A stretch of DNA of 28,148 bases from Labilithrix sp. (GTDB taxonomy: Bacteria; Myxococcota; Polyangia; Polyangiales; Polyangiaceae). This document shows positions 1 to 9,019 of the stretch, in pieces. Positions within the stretch are counted from its first letter, which is position 1; each line of letters starts with the position of its first letter. The position numbers and the translations under genes were made by a program. The stretch covers positions 1 to 28,148 of the forward strand of contig JAQBQL010000262.1 in the NCBI GenBank assembly GCA_028287035.1. The letters run 5' to 3'. The notes under the pieces were generated by a model. It was given only the letters and a program-made list of their open reading frames with translations, searched no databases and was not told where the DNA came from.

Positions 1-921
1 GGAAGGCGCCGACGACGCGGCGGGCGCGGCCGATCCGCCCACCGCCGGCGGCGCCGCGACGACGCCGCCGCGCGAGATCTCGACCTTCTCGATGAGGACG
101 TCCTTCTCGGGACGATCCGAGGCGTCGGTCGGCATGTTGGCGATCGCGTGCACGGTCGACACCGGCGAGCACTCGCCGAAGATCGTGTACGAGCGATCGA
201 GGTGCGGGGCCGCGGCGTCGGTGATGAAGAACTGCATGCCGTTCGTGTCGGGGCCGCGGTTCGCCATGCAGAGGAGCCCCGGCCGATCGTGCTTGCCGCC
301 CGGCCACAGCTCGTCCTTGAACACGTACCCCGGCTCGCCACGACCGGTCCCGAGCGGGTCGCCGCCCTGGATCATGAAGCCCTTGATCACGCGGTGGAAC
401 GAGGTGTTGTCGTAGGCGGGCCGCATGGCCCAGCGGCTCTTGTCCTTGAAGGGACGCGTGCCGCGCGCCAGGCCGACGAAGTTCGCGACGGCCACGGGCG
501 CCTTGTCGTCGAAGAGGCGGCACTTCATCTCGCCCTTGCTCGTCTTGATGGTCGCCAGGAACGGCCCCTTGTCGGGGAGGCCGACCGCCGCCTGCGCGAG
601 CGTGAACTTGCCATTGAGCGGATCGGGGCCCGGGTCGGCGTCCATCGCGCCGGTCAGCAGGTTGTCCTCGGGCGGCGCGCGATCGTCACCCTGCGAGACC
701 GGCGGGCGCGGCTGCGCGGTCCGCGCCGGGACCTCCTGCGCCTCTTCCTGCGGGATCTTCGCGGTGGTGCTGCCTGGAACGCCGCCGACCCGGATGCCCG
801 GGTCGATGGGCTTCGGGCCCTCGGTCGGGCCGGTGCCGCACGCGACGGCGAGCGTCCCGACGAACGAGACGAGGGCGACGATGGTGGAGGCGTTCGAGAC
901 AGAGGCGCGGCGGACCGACAT
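1..921 (-). CDS. Cyclophilin-type peptidyl-prolyl cis-trans isomerase, probable lipoprotein (3' end cut by window edge)
   Basis: This gene should catalyse cis-trans isomerisation of prolyl bonds in proteins outside the cytoplasm. 307 codons are visible from the ATG at 921 and the frame is still open at base 1. Residues 1-28 form a signal sequence ending in LAVAC, a weak lipobox with Cys28. Residues 29-115 are a Pro/Ala/Asp-rich linker. The cyclophilin domain spans about 118-285, with FHRVIKGFMIQGGDP at 175-189 (active-site Arg177 and Gln185), LLCMANRGP at 216-224 and QFFIT at 230-234. The usual Trp near the cyclosporin site (PWLDG in many family members) is His240 here (PHLDR). An Ala/Pro/Ser-rich tail begins at about 287. 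The gene starts 34 bp after the stop of the PHP hydrolase gene, so co-transcription is likely. A small hairpin (936-951) lies in that gap. The family call is firm; the lipid anchor is inferred. Confidence 0.93.
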   Translation of the reverse strand, partial: MSVRRASVSNASTIVALVSFVGTLAVACGTGPTEGPKPIDPGIRVGGVPGSTTAKIPQEEAQEVPARTAQPRPPVSQGDDRAPPEDNLLTGAMDADPGPDPLNGKFTLAQAAVGLPDKGPFLATIKTSKGEMKCRLFDDKAPVAVANFVGLARGTRPFKDKSRWAMRPAYDNTSFHRVIKGFMIQGGDPLGTGRGEPGYVFKDELWPGGKHDRPGLLCMANRGPDTNGMQFFITDAAAPHLDRSYTIFGECSPVSTVHAIANMPTDASDRPEKDVLIEKVEISRGGVVAAPPAVGGSAAPAASSAPS

Positions 922-955
922 CGGCGCGCATCCTAGGCGGAAACGCCCGCCACAC

Positions 956-3553
956 CTAGCGCGCTGGACGCGTGCGGCCGAGGCTCTTTCCGTCGCCGTC
1001 GGCATCGATCCACACCGCGCCGCTCATCGCCCAGGGCCGGAGCTCGTCGTCGTCGCCGGAGAACATCGGCCGCATCGGACGGTCCCCGGCGACGGTGACG
1101 ATGAACGCGTCGTCGCTCGGCGCGCGCACGGTGAACGTCGCGCGAGCCTCGTACGCCCCCGCGGCGTTCCTCTGCGGCATCAGCGTGACCGTGGAGGCTC
1201 CCACGATCTGGCCCGGCCCCGCGAGCCTGAGCTCGGCGCGCGAGACCTGCGCGAACGACGCGGTGACGACGTGCACCTTCACCTCGACGAGACCGCCCTT
1301 CGCGGCCGCGACGCCGCCGATGCCGGCGCCGTTCGCGCGCACCTCGAGGAAGGGGCCGTTCGTGAGGACCACGTCGCGCCGTTCCCGCACCGAACGAACC
1401 AGATCATCGGTGCGCCCTGCGTCCCACGCGTCGAGCCCGTCGTCCTTCGTCACGCGGACGAACGTGCGCGGCAGGCCGGGCTCCTGACCGACGATCCCAT
1501 GGGTGTCGGTGTCCGCGACCGGCGTGACGGGGTGGCCCGTGCGCAGCAGCGCGAGGAAGTCGACGAGCACCTTGTCGCGCATCGCGACGTCCTTGCCGTT
1601 CCACACCTCGACCGCGTCGAAGCCCGGATCGTAGCCGGCGCCCGTGCCGAGCCCGGTCTGCGCGTCGAAGGCGAGCAGGTCGAAGTAGCCGTTCGGTGCC
1701 GCGCGCGGATGGTTGATCTGGATGACCCGCGCCGGCCCCGGCCTCCGCCTCACCTCGTCGAGCACGTCGCTCGCCAGCCGATCGCGAACCGCGGGCGCGC
1801 CGCCACGTGCGACGCCCGGCGCCGGGACCAGCGGGAACACGTTCGCGTGTCCCCATGGCTTCACGCTCGCGTCGGTGGTCAGCTCGTCGCCGGCGATGGC
1901 GACCACGAAGCGGGCGAGCCCGAGCTCGCGCGCGAGCGGCTCGAGATCCACCACCCGGTTGTGCTCGCTGGCGACCGCAACCTCCACGCCCTCGGCCGCG
2001 TTGGCGCGGAGCCGGTCGCGCGTCGACACGGGCGCGTCACCGCTCAGGATGCTGTGCTGGTGGAAGTCGGTCGACACGTAGCCGCTCGTGTCCACGACGC
2101 GCTTCAGTGTGGTCACCAGCGTCTTGCGGGCGCCCGGCGCCAGCACCGCGACGACGGCCTCGAGGCCGTATTCCGGCCCGCGCGTGAACGTGAGCCGGTA
2201 CGTGCCCGGCGCGATGGGCACGACCACGTGCTCGCCGATGATCTGGTTCGTCGCGGGGCCGCTCACGTAGGTCGGGCCGAGATCCGGGTCCGGCGTCCCG
2301 TCGGTGCCGACGATCGTGACCTTGCACGGCAGCGGCTCCTTCGCCTCGTCGACGCACGACGCGTCGAGCTCGGCAGCGTCGCTGACAACGAGCGTCGCCT
2401 TCTCCTGGGCCCCGCCCTTCGCGACGTTCACCGTGACCTTCGCGCCACTCGCGGCCCGGCGGCCGACGCTCGGCGCGAACGCGAGCTCCCAGGTCCCGGG
2501 CGGGAGCTCGCCCCCGAAGGTCGCGTCGTCGTGGTCCGCGACGAGCGTCATCACCGGGGCCCCGCCGGGTACGCTCACCGTGGCGCGCGCGCCCTGCGGC
2601 ACCTTCACGGGGCGGCCCGCCGCGTCGACCAGCGAGATCTCCACGGCGCCCACCTCCTCGCCCGAGCTCTTCGTGAGCTCGCTCACGAGGCTCGCGACGT
2701 CCGCCCGCTCGCCCACCACGAGCACGCGCACGTAGGTCAGCGATGCGCCGGGCGCGATCTTCACGTCCTTCTGCTGCTCGGTGTCGGACCAGCTGCTGCC
2801 GCTGAGCGCCGCGATGCTGCCTTCCGCCGACGTGATGGCGTAGCTCGCGAACCGCCCGACGCCGCCGAGGAACGGGCCCTCGGAGCGTCCCTTGAAACCG
2901 ACCGGCTTGCCGCTCGCGACCTTCTCGGCGCCTCCCCACTGGACGGCATCCCCTACCCACTTCAGGGAGACCTCGCGGTCACCGTGGTTCGTGAGGATCG
3001 TCGTCAGCAGCAGGGCGCGATCGCCGCTCGCCAGCTGGTAGCGCGTCTCCACCGCGAGCTTCGCGTCGTAGAGCTCGTGGCCCTTGGCGACGAGGATGGC
3101 GGCGCCGCTTCCGTCCTCGCGCGCGTCGAGCGACGAGTAGACCGCTTGCCGCGGGAACGGGCCGAGGTTCGTGAAGATCTGGCCGAGCTCGTCCTTCCGC
3201 AGGTGCGCGTCGGCAGCATCGAGGAGGTTGCCGCCGGACTCCGCGAACCCGCTGCCCGGTCCGAGCGCCTCGACCACGAACACCACCTCGTCGTTGCCGA
3301 GGAGCCAGTCGCCCTGCTTGCCCGTCGCGTTCGGGCCACCAAGCGCCTCGCCTTCCTTCAGCGGCCGCACGTACGCCCGCCCGGCCGCAGCGCCGCCCCG
3401 CGCGTGCCCGCCGCGCGCGCCGGGAAGGAGACGCATGCGGCCGGCCGCGTTGGGCGAGACCGCGATCTGCGGAGTGCCGTCGCCGGGGGTCGGGCACGCC
3501 GCGAGGAGGACGGTCAGCGCCGCGAGCCAGGGGAGCGCGGGGCGGGCCTTCAT
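956..3553 (-). CDS. CehA/McbA-type PHP-domain metallohydrolase, lipoprotein
   Basis: This is an 865-residue exported protein. I chose the ATG at 3553 because it opens directly on a lipoprotein signal (Lys/Arg, hydrophobic stretch, LLAAC with Cys20). A GTG in frame at 3601 would add 16 residues ahead of the signal and is less likely. Residues about 30-480 look like beta-rich domains of unknown function. The C-terminal third carries a PHP-type metal-binding hydrolase: DFHQHS near residue 496, SEHN near 530, GDELTT soon after, and DTDTHG near 681. This pattern matches the CehA/McbA group, whose named members hydrolyse carbaryl or work in microcin B17 processing; most others have no known substrate. 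The order is M20 peptidase, this gene, cyclophilin, with gaps of 51 and 34 bp, so one operon is likely. The substrate cannot be read from sequence. Confidence 0.87.
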   Translation of the reverse strand: MKARPALPWLAALTVLLAACPTPGDGTPQIAVSPNAAGRMRLLPGARGGHARGGAAAGRAYVRPLKEGEALGGPNATGKQGDWLLGNDEVVFVVEALGPGSGFAESGGNLLDAADAHLRKDELGQIFTNLGPFPRQAVYSSLDAREDGSGAAILVAKGHELYDAKLAVETRYQLASGDRALLLTTILTNHGDREVSLKWVGDAVQWGGAEKVASGKPVGFKGRSEGPFLGGVGRFASYAITSAEGSIAALSGSSWSDTEQQKDVKIAPGASLTYVRVLVVGERADVASLVSELTKSSGEEVGAVEISLVDAAGRPVKVPQGARATVSVPGGAPVMTLVADHDDATFGGELPPGTWELAFAPSVGRRAASGAKVTVNVAKGGAQEKATLVVSDAAELDASCVDEAKEPLPCKVTIVGTDGTPDPDLGPTYVSGPATNQIIGEHVVVPIAPGTYRLTFTRGPEYGLEAVVAVLAPGARKTLVTTLKRVVDTSGYVSTDFHQHSILSGDAPVSTRDRLRANAAEGVEVAVASEHNRVVDLEPLARELGLARFVVAIAGDELTTDASVKPWGHANVFPLVPAPGVARGGAPAVRDRLASDVLDEVRRRPGPARVIQINHPRAAPNGYFDLLAFDAQTGLGTGAGYDPGFDAVEVWNGKDVAMRDKVLVDFLALLRTGHPVTPVADTDTHGIVGQEPGLPRTFVRVTKDDGLDAWDAGRTDDLVRSVRERRDVVLTNGPFLEVRANGAGIGGVAAAKGGLVEVKVHVVTASFAQVSRAELRLAGPGQIVGASTVTLMPQRNAAGAYEARATFTVRAPSDDAFIVTVAGDRPMRPMFSGDDDELRPWAMSGAVWIDADGDGKSLGRTRPAR

Positions 3554-3604
3554 GGTCGTCACGGACCCGCGGGGCGCGCGATCCTTGGGCGGGCGCGCCA
3601 CCGC

Positions 3605-4771
3605 TCAGGGCCGCAGCGAGGCGAGGAAGCGGGCGAGCGCCTGTGCCTTCAGGAGCAGCGTCGCGAGCTCGATCTGCTCGTCCTTCGTGTGGAAGCCGAT
3701 GCCGCGCGGGCCGAGCCCGTCGATCGACGGGATGCCGAGCGCGTGCGAGGTGCTCGCGTCCGAGCCGCCGCCGATGAGCGGCGCCTCCCCGTCGCCGAGC
3801 CCCGACGCTCGCGCCGCCGCGCCGTAGTCGGCCATGAGCCGCGCGCTCGCGTCGGTGCGCTCGAGCGGGAGCCGCGCGATGCCGCCCTTGATGTCGATGC
3901 GTGTACCCGGCACCGCGGCGGCGCACTCGGCAGCGGCGGCCTGGAGCTGGGCGACGAGCGCCTCACCGTCGGCGCGGGTCTCGAACCGGAAGTCGATGAG
4001 CGCCTCGGCCTGGTCGGGCACGGTGTTCTTGCTGGTGCCGCCGGTGAGCTTGCCGACGTTGACGGTGATCCCGCGCGCGTAATCGGTGAAGCCCTGGATG
4101 CGGTCGACGAGCTTCGCGAGCGCCCACACGGCATTGGCGCCTTCCTTGTGCGCGTTGCCCGCGTGCGCGGCCTTGCCGTACGCGACCGCGTTGACCGAGC
4201 CCGTGCCCTTGCGGCGCGTGATGAGCATGTCGCCCTTACGGCCGGCCTCGAAGACGAGCGCGCCGCGGGCGCCGCCGATCGCGTCCTCGATCACCTTCTT
4301 GCCCTCGGGTGACCCGACCTCCTCGTCGGCGACGATGACGAGCTTCACGGGCGGCAGCTCGGGCAGGACGCCGGCCTCGGCGAGCGCCTTCAGCGCCCAG
4401 GCGACGACCACGAGCCCGCCCTTCATGTCGAGGACGCCAGGACCACGCGCGAGGTCGCCGTCGCGGCGGTACCCCTCGAAGAGCCCGGGAGGGAACACCG
4501 TGTCGAGGTGACCGACGAGCGCGATCGGCGCGCCGCCCTTCCCTTCCGACTCGATGACGAGGTGGTCGGCGTAGGTCGTGCTCGGCACGCGGCGGCTACG
4601 GAGACCGCCCACCGCATAGAGCTCCTCGAGCAGGCCCGCGACCGTCCGGCCGCCCTCGGCGTTCTCGGTGAACGAGTTCACCTCCACGAGCTCGGCGAGC
4701 GCGGTCTCCATCGCCTTGCCCTGCTCGCTCAGCCAGCGTGCCGCATCGTCCCCGGCGTTCGCGGTCGTCAT
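3605..4771 (-). CDS. M20 family metallopeptidase (glutamate carboxypeptidase-like)
   Basis: This is a 388-residue two-zinc exopeptidase of the M20 family, whose members usually remove a terminal amino acid or deacylate N-acyl amino acids. Metal and catalytic residues are all present: GHLDTVFP (His88, Asp90), GVLDMKGG (Asp115), ADEEVGS (Glu150 as base, Glu151 as ligand), FEAG (Glu175) and GFHTKDE (His361). The lid/dimerisation domain, about residues 185-300, includes AAHAGNAHKEGANA. The length is normal. No signal peptide is seen, so the enzyme is probably cytoplasmic. The ATG at 4771 is the first plausible start; no strong Shine-Dalgarno precedes it. It is the first gene of the leftward unit and diverges from the fatty acid hydroxylase gene across an 82-bp region with a palindrome. 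Resemblance to carboxypeptidase G2 is a family-level statement; the substrate is unknown. Confidence 0.93.
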   Translation of the reverse strand: MTTANAGDDAARWLSEQGKAMETALAELVEVNSFTENAEGGRTVAGLLEELYAVGGLRSRRVPSTTYADHLVIESEGKGGAPIALVGHLDTVFPPGLFEGYRRDGDLARGPGVLDMKGGLVVVAWALKALAEAGVLPELPPVKLVIVADEEVGSPEGKKVIEDAIGGARGALVFEAGRKGDMLITRRKGTGSVNAVAYGKAAHAGNAHKEGANAVWALAKLVDRIQGFTDYARGITVNVGKLTGGTSKNTVPDQAEALIDFRFETRADGEALVAQLQAAAAECAAAVPGTRIDIKGGIARLPLERTDASARLMADYGAAARASGLGDGEAPLIGGGSDASTSHALGIPSIDGLGPRGIGFHTKDEQIELATLLLKAQALARFLASLRP

Positions 4772-4808
4772 GCGCGGAGCTTAGATCGGAGGCGCTTTCG
4801 GGCGTGCG

Positions 4809-4824
4809 TTCTGTAAAAACAGAA
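4809..4824. promoter_or_regulatory. Perfect palindrome, candidate operator in the divergent promoter region
   Basis: TTCTGT-AAAA-ACAGAA is a perfect 6-bp inverted repeat with a 4-bp spacer. It sits in an AT-rich island inside very GC-rich DNA, between divergent starts at 4771 (minus) and 4854 (plus). It ends 3 bp before a -10-like hexamer on the plus strand. Its shape and place fit the binding site of a dimeric repressor that could act on both genes. No regulator gene lies beside it, so the cognate protein is unknown. Confidence 0.5.
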
Positions 4825-4826
4825 TG

Positions 4827-4832
4827 TATAGT
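4827..4832 (+). promoter_or_regulatory. -10-like element (TATAGT) for the fatty acid hydroxylase gene
   Basis: TATAGT differs from the sigma-70 consensus by one base and lies 21 bp before the ATG at 4854. That leaves room for a short leader with GGAGG at 4845-4849. No good -35 hexamer is visible at the right spacing. The same AT-rich stretch read on the minus strand gives TACTAT and TATACA, which could serve the leftward operon. Confidence 0.35.
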
Positions 4833-4853
4833 ATGTGAAGGAACGGAGGCACC

Positions 4854-5615
4854 ATGACCGCGATCCCCCATGAAATGAGCAGTCGCGGCGCCGCGCCCGG
4901 CGCGGGTCTGGTCGCCGACGCCCGCAAGGGGCACCTCACCGAGGAGCGGCGCGAGCGGGTTCGCGCCCGGGTCCTCCGCGAGATCCCGTGGTGGTACTCG
5001 CCGTGGGGTCACCTCGCCGCGACGACGGGGATCGGCCTCACGGTCCTCGTCGTCAGCGTCGTCCAGCTCGCGAAGCTCGGCGCGCGCCCTTCCGACTGGC
5101 TCGTCGTCCCGGCGGAGCTCCTCCTGTCGAACTTCTTCGAGTGGCTCGTCCACAAGGACGTGCTGCACAAGCGGCGCTGGCCGTTCGAGGTCATCTACGA
5201 CAAGCACACGCCGATGCACCACATCATGTACGTCGAGGAGGACATGGCGCTGCGCTCCACGAAGGAGTTCCGCCTCGTCCTCATCCCGGCGGCCGGGGTG
5301 CTGGGCATCGTGCTCGCGGCGACGCCGCTCGCCATCGCGATCTCGCGCCTGTGGTCGTCCAGCGCCGGGTGGCTCTTCCTCGTGACCGCGAGCCTCTACA
5401 TGGTCACCTACGAGGTGCTCCACCTCTGCTACCACGCGCCGAGCGCGAGCTTCATCGGGCGCCTCGGGTTCATCCGGGTGATGCGCGCTCACCACGCGCA
5501 CCACCACGATCCCCGGCTGATGCAGCGGTGGAACTTCAACGTGACGGTCCCGCTCTTCGACTGGGTGCTGCGGACCGTGGCGCCCCCGCGCGGCGGTACG
5601 ACGCGCCGCGACTAA
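4854..5615 (+). CDS. Fatty acid hydroxylase / sterol desaturase-family membrane protein
   Basis: This 253-residue protein is probably a di-iron membrane oxygenase. It has the histidine clusters of the fatty acid hydroxylase superfamily: HKDVLH (His100, His105), HTPMHH (118-123), HLCYH (190-194) and HHAHHHD (213-219). Four hydrophobic segments lie at about 53-73, 83-97, 142-163 and 171-188. The C-terminal NFNVTVPLFDWVLRT resembles the end of family members, where an N-x3-PL-x-D-WV-x-GT pattern is common. The start is well supported: GGAGG at 4845-4849 sits 4 bp before the ATG. The gene is divergent from the M20 peptidase and shares a palindromic region with it. In this superfamily members hydroxylate or desaturate lipids, sterols or carotenoids; the lipid used here cannot be told. 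Confidence 0.85.
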   Translation: MTAIPHEMSSRGAAPGAGLVADARKGHLTEERRERVRARVLREIPWWYSPWGHLAATTGIGLTVLVVSVVQLAKLGARPSDWLVVPAELLLSNFFEWLVHKDVLHKRRWPFEVIYDKHTPMHHIMYVEEDMALRSTKEFRLVLIPAAGVLGIVLAATPLAIAISRLWSSSAGWLFLVTASLYMVTYEVLHLCYHAPSASFIGRLGFIRVMRAHHAHHHDPRLMQRWNFNVTVPLFDWVLRTVAPPRGGTTRRD

Positions 5616-5683
5616 CGCGTGCGTGCGTGCGGGCGCGCGCGCGGCCTCCTCACGGGCGCGCGGACATCGGCTATGGTGCGCCC

Positions 5684-6744
<1,061 letters not shown>

Positions 6745-6748
<4 letters not shown>

Positions 6749-7572
6749 GCGACGCGTCCCGCGTCGTCGTCATCAAGCTCGGGGGCGAGGTCGTCCAGGG
6801 AGCGTTCATGCCCGTCATCGCCGCCGACGTCGCGGAGATGCGCGCGAGCGGCACGCCCGTCGTCATCGTGCACGGCGGCGGCCCGCAGGCGACGGAGCTG
6901 CAGAAGAAGCTCGGACAGACGCCCAAGATCGTGGGCGGCCGGCGCGTCACCGACGCGGACACCCTCGAGGTCATGAAGATGATCGTCGCAGGCAAGATGA
7001 ACGTGGACGCCTGCTCGGCGCTCGTCGCGGCCGGGGCGAGGCCGGTCGGGCTCCACGGCGCGAGCGGCGGCGCGGTCCTGGCGACGCGGCGGCCGCCGGT
7101 AGTGGTGACCGGCGGCGGCGACGAGCCGGTCGACTTCGGCTTCGTCGGGGACGTGGTCGGCGTGAACCACGAGCTCATCGCGCTCCTCACGAACGCGGGC
7201 TACGTCCCGGTGCTCGCCTGCCTCGGCGCCGATACGAAGGGCGGCGTCTACAACATCAATGCCGACGCGGTCGCCAACCAGGTGGCGATCCGGCTCGACG
7301 CGGGCGCCCTCGTGCTCGTCACCGACGTGCCCGGCGTCATGCGCGACATCAAGGATCCGGCCTCGCGGATCGGCCGCATGACCATGGCGGAGGGCGAGCA
7401 GGCCATCGAGGACGGCGTCGTCACGAAGGGCATGATCCCGAAGCTCGAGGAGTCCTTCGCGGCCATCCGGCAGGGCGTCCACGCGGTCCACATCGTGGGC
7501 CACCTCCGGAAGGGCGACCTCACGCGCGCCGTCCGCGAGCCCGGGGCGGTCGGCACGGTCCTCGTCGCCTGA
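6745..7572 (+). CDS. argB: Acetylglutamate kinase (ArgB)
   Basis: ArgB phosphorylates N-acetylglutamate with ATP and supplies the substrate of ArgC. The product has 275 residues from a GTG start that overlaps the argC stop (GTGA). Amino acid kinase motifs are in order: VIKLGGEV near residue 9, VHGGGPQ near 48, GLHGASGG near 105, NINADAVANQVA near 170, LVTDVPGV near 190 and TKGMIPKLEE near 228. The protein starts almost directly on the first strand, without the N-terminal helix that arginine-inhibited hexameric kinases carry. This suggests, but does not prove, the arginine-insensitive type. The other arginine genes are not in the window. A GC-rich hairpin just after the stop may end transcription. 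Confidence 0.97.
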
Positions 7573-7581
7573 GCGGTGACA

Positions 7582-7601
7582 GCGCCTCCCGCAGGAGGCG
7601 C
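7582..7601. terminator. Hairpin between convergent argB and cysteine-rich lipoprotein A
   Basis: GCGCCTCC, loop CGCA, GGAGGCGC is a perfect 8-bp stem placed 10 bp after the argB stop and 2 bp beyond the stop of the gene on the other strand. No T-tract follows on either side. It may work as a bidirectional, possibly factor-dependent, terminator. Confidence 0.5.
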
Positions 7602-7603
7602 GC

Positions 7604-8938
7604 TCACCTCGTGACTTCGTCGCGGACTGCCTGGGCGTGGTCGAGGGAGGCCTTGACCACGGTCGCGTAGGCGCTCGCCTTTCTGAACGGCTCGTCGAAG
7701 CACTTCACGAGCTGCTGCTGCGAGGCGGCCATCGTCGCCTTGCCGCCGGAGCGCGCCATCTCGGCGAAGCCGGTGCGCGCGCCCTCGATGACGGCCTGGG
7801 CGTTGAGCACGCGCTTGCCGCCCTTGTCGCCGACCTCGAACAGCACCTTCAGGAGCGCCGGGAACGACTTGTCGACCGCCGCCTTGAGCGCCTCGGCGCC
7901 CTCGCGCCCGTTGCCCGTGACGAGGAGACCGACCTGCGGGATCGAGCACTCCGTCTGGTTGATGACCGCGAGCTCGCAGCGCGCGCGGCAATCGGTGCTG
8001 ACGTCGGGCGACTTCGTCTCGCCCGCGCACTTCACCTCGGCGAGCTCGACGCTGCAGCTGCCCGCGCAGGTGCCCTCGCAGATGCCGGGGGCCTTGGCCT
8101 TGCAGCTGCCCGTGCAGGAGCCCTTGCACTCGCCGGCGAGCGCGCCGCCCGTGCACGTGCCGACGCAGACCCCCGCGCAGACGCCGGTGCCGGAGGCGGG
8201 GCGACCGTCGCACGTGCCCTTGCACCGTCCGCCGCACGTGCCCTTGATCGGTCCGTCGCACGAGCCGCTGCACGTGCCCTCGCAGTGGCCTGGGTTCTTC
8301 AGCTCGCAGAGCCCGTCGCACGCGCCGTCGCAGCGGCCGGCCTTGAGCTCGCACTCGGCCTTGATGCGGGCGGCCGGCACCGACGAATCGCAGATGCTCG
8401 CGCACTTCGTCATGAGGCTCGCGTCCACCTGGCACACCGGGGTGCGCACCACGAGCGAGGTGCTGGCCGTCGTGCCCTTGCGCGAGGTGAGACGGGCGCG
8501 CGCATCGTGAACCGCCTTCACCGCTGCGGTGCACGCCTCCGATCCGCTCCGCCAGTCACCGTTGGCACCGAGATCGTGCGCGATCTGGGCGCACGCGATG
8601 CCGAGCTCCGCGTCGAGCTTGTCGGAGAGCGTCGACATCTCGGTGGTGGCGAGCGCGGCGGCCTTCAGCTTGTCCGCCGCGTCCCGGGAGAGCCCGAACT
8701 CGGTGGCGAAGTCGAACGAGGCGACCTCGTCGGCCTTCTCCAGATCGGGACACCGGCTGGACACCGGCGCGCCGGAGCCTTCCGTCGCCGCGGCCGGCTT
8801 CCGTCCTCCGCAGGCGCCGGTGGTCACCGCGAAGGCAGCGGCGAGCGCGACCAGCGCGACCGAACGCGCGGACGCGTGCGTGTGCGACGGGAGAGGACGC
8901 GGGGTGGTGGAGAAAGCCTGGTGAGGCACGCCGTCCAC
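7604..8938 (-). CDS. Cysteine-rich repeat lipoprotein A (unknown function)
   Basis: I do not recognise this 444-residue family. A basic N-terminus and hydrophobic stretch lead to TTGAC (Cys43), a likely but imperfect lipobox. An alpha-helical domain follows (about 58-165) that begins with CPDLEKADEVASFDFATEF. Then come six tandem repeats of 16-19 residues (about 202-302), each containing C-x-G-x-C-x-G-x-C, for example CEGTCSGSC and CKGSCTGSC. The C-terminal domain (about 305-444) has further cysteines. There are 31 cysteines in all; apart from Cys43 the number is 30, so full disulfide pairing in the periplasm is possible. The next gene upstream is a paralogue with the same plan. The start at 8938 is a GTG without a clear ribosome site; GTG 8929 is an alternative. 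A role in metal binding or a rigid disulfide spacer is conjecture. Confidence 0.8.
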   Translation of the reverse strand: MDGVPHQAFSTTPRPLPSHTHASARSVALVALAAAFAVTTGACGGRKPAAATEGSGAPVSSRCPDLEKADEVASFDFATEFGLSRDAADKLKAAALATTEMSTLSDKLDAELGIACAQIAHDLGANGDWRSGSEACTAAVKAVHDARARLTSRKGTTASTSLVVRTPVCQVDASLMTKCASICDSSVPAARIKAECELKAGRCDGACDGLCELKNPGHCEGTCSGSCDGPIKGTCGGRCKGTCDGRPASGTGVCAGVCVGTCTGGALAGECKGSCTGSCKAKAPGICEGTCAGSCSVELAEVKCAGETKSPDVSTDCRARCELAVINQTECSIPQVGLLVTGNGREGAEALKAAVDKSFPALLKVLFEVGDKGGKRVLNAQAVIEGARTGFAEMARSGGKATMAASQQQLVKCFDEPFRKASAYATVVKASLDHAQAVRDEVTR

Positions 8939-8958
8939 GTTAGTGCAACCGACGCAGA

Positions 8959-8990
8959 AGAGGCCAGATCCCTTGCGGGACCTGGCCTCT
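8959..8990 (-). terminator. Hairpin between the two cysteine-rich lipoprotein genes
   Basis: AGAGGCCAGATCCC pairs with GGGACCTGGCCTCT around a TTGC loop: 14 base pairs with one mismatch. On the minus strand it lies 30 bp after the stop of lipoprotein B and 20 bp before the start of lipoprotein A. It is followed only by TTCTGC, not a long T-run. It could terminate or weaken read-through from B into A. Confidence 0.55.
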
Positions 8991-9019
8991 GCCGGGTCAG
9001 TTGGTGAAGAGCGTGTGGC

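Noticed and set aside
936..951. Hairpin GGCGG-AAACGC-CCGCC between the PHP hydrolase and cyclophilin genes as a terminator
   Set aside because: The stem has only 5 bp, no T-tract follows, and such short GC stems are frequent in this base composition.
425..4312. A 1295-codon open frame on the plus strand across the cyclophilin, PHP hydrolase and M20 genes
   Set aside because: It is antisense to three clear genes, is Arg/Ala/His-rich with no domain, and is open only because GC-rich codons on the real strand avoid stops on the other.
4988..5683. A 232-residue N-terminal extension of ArgC
   Set aside because: It overlaps the fatty acid hydroxylase gene out of frame and is Arg/Pro/Ala-rich. The Rossmann motif begins right after ATG 5684.
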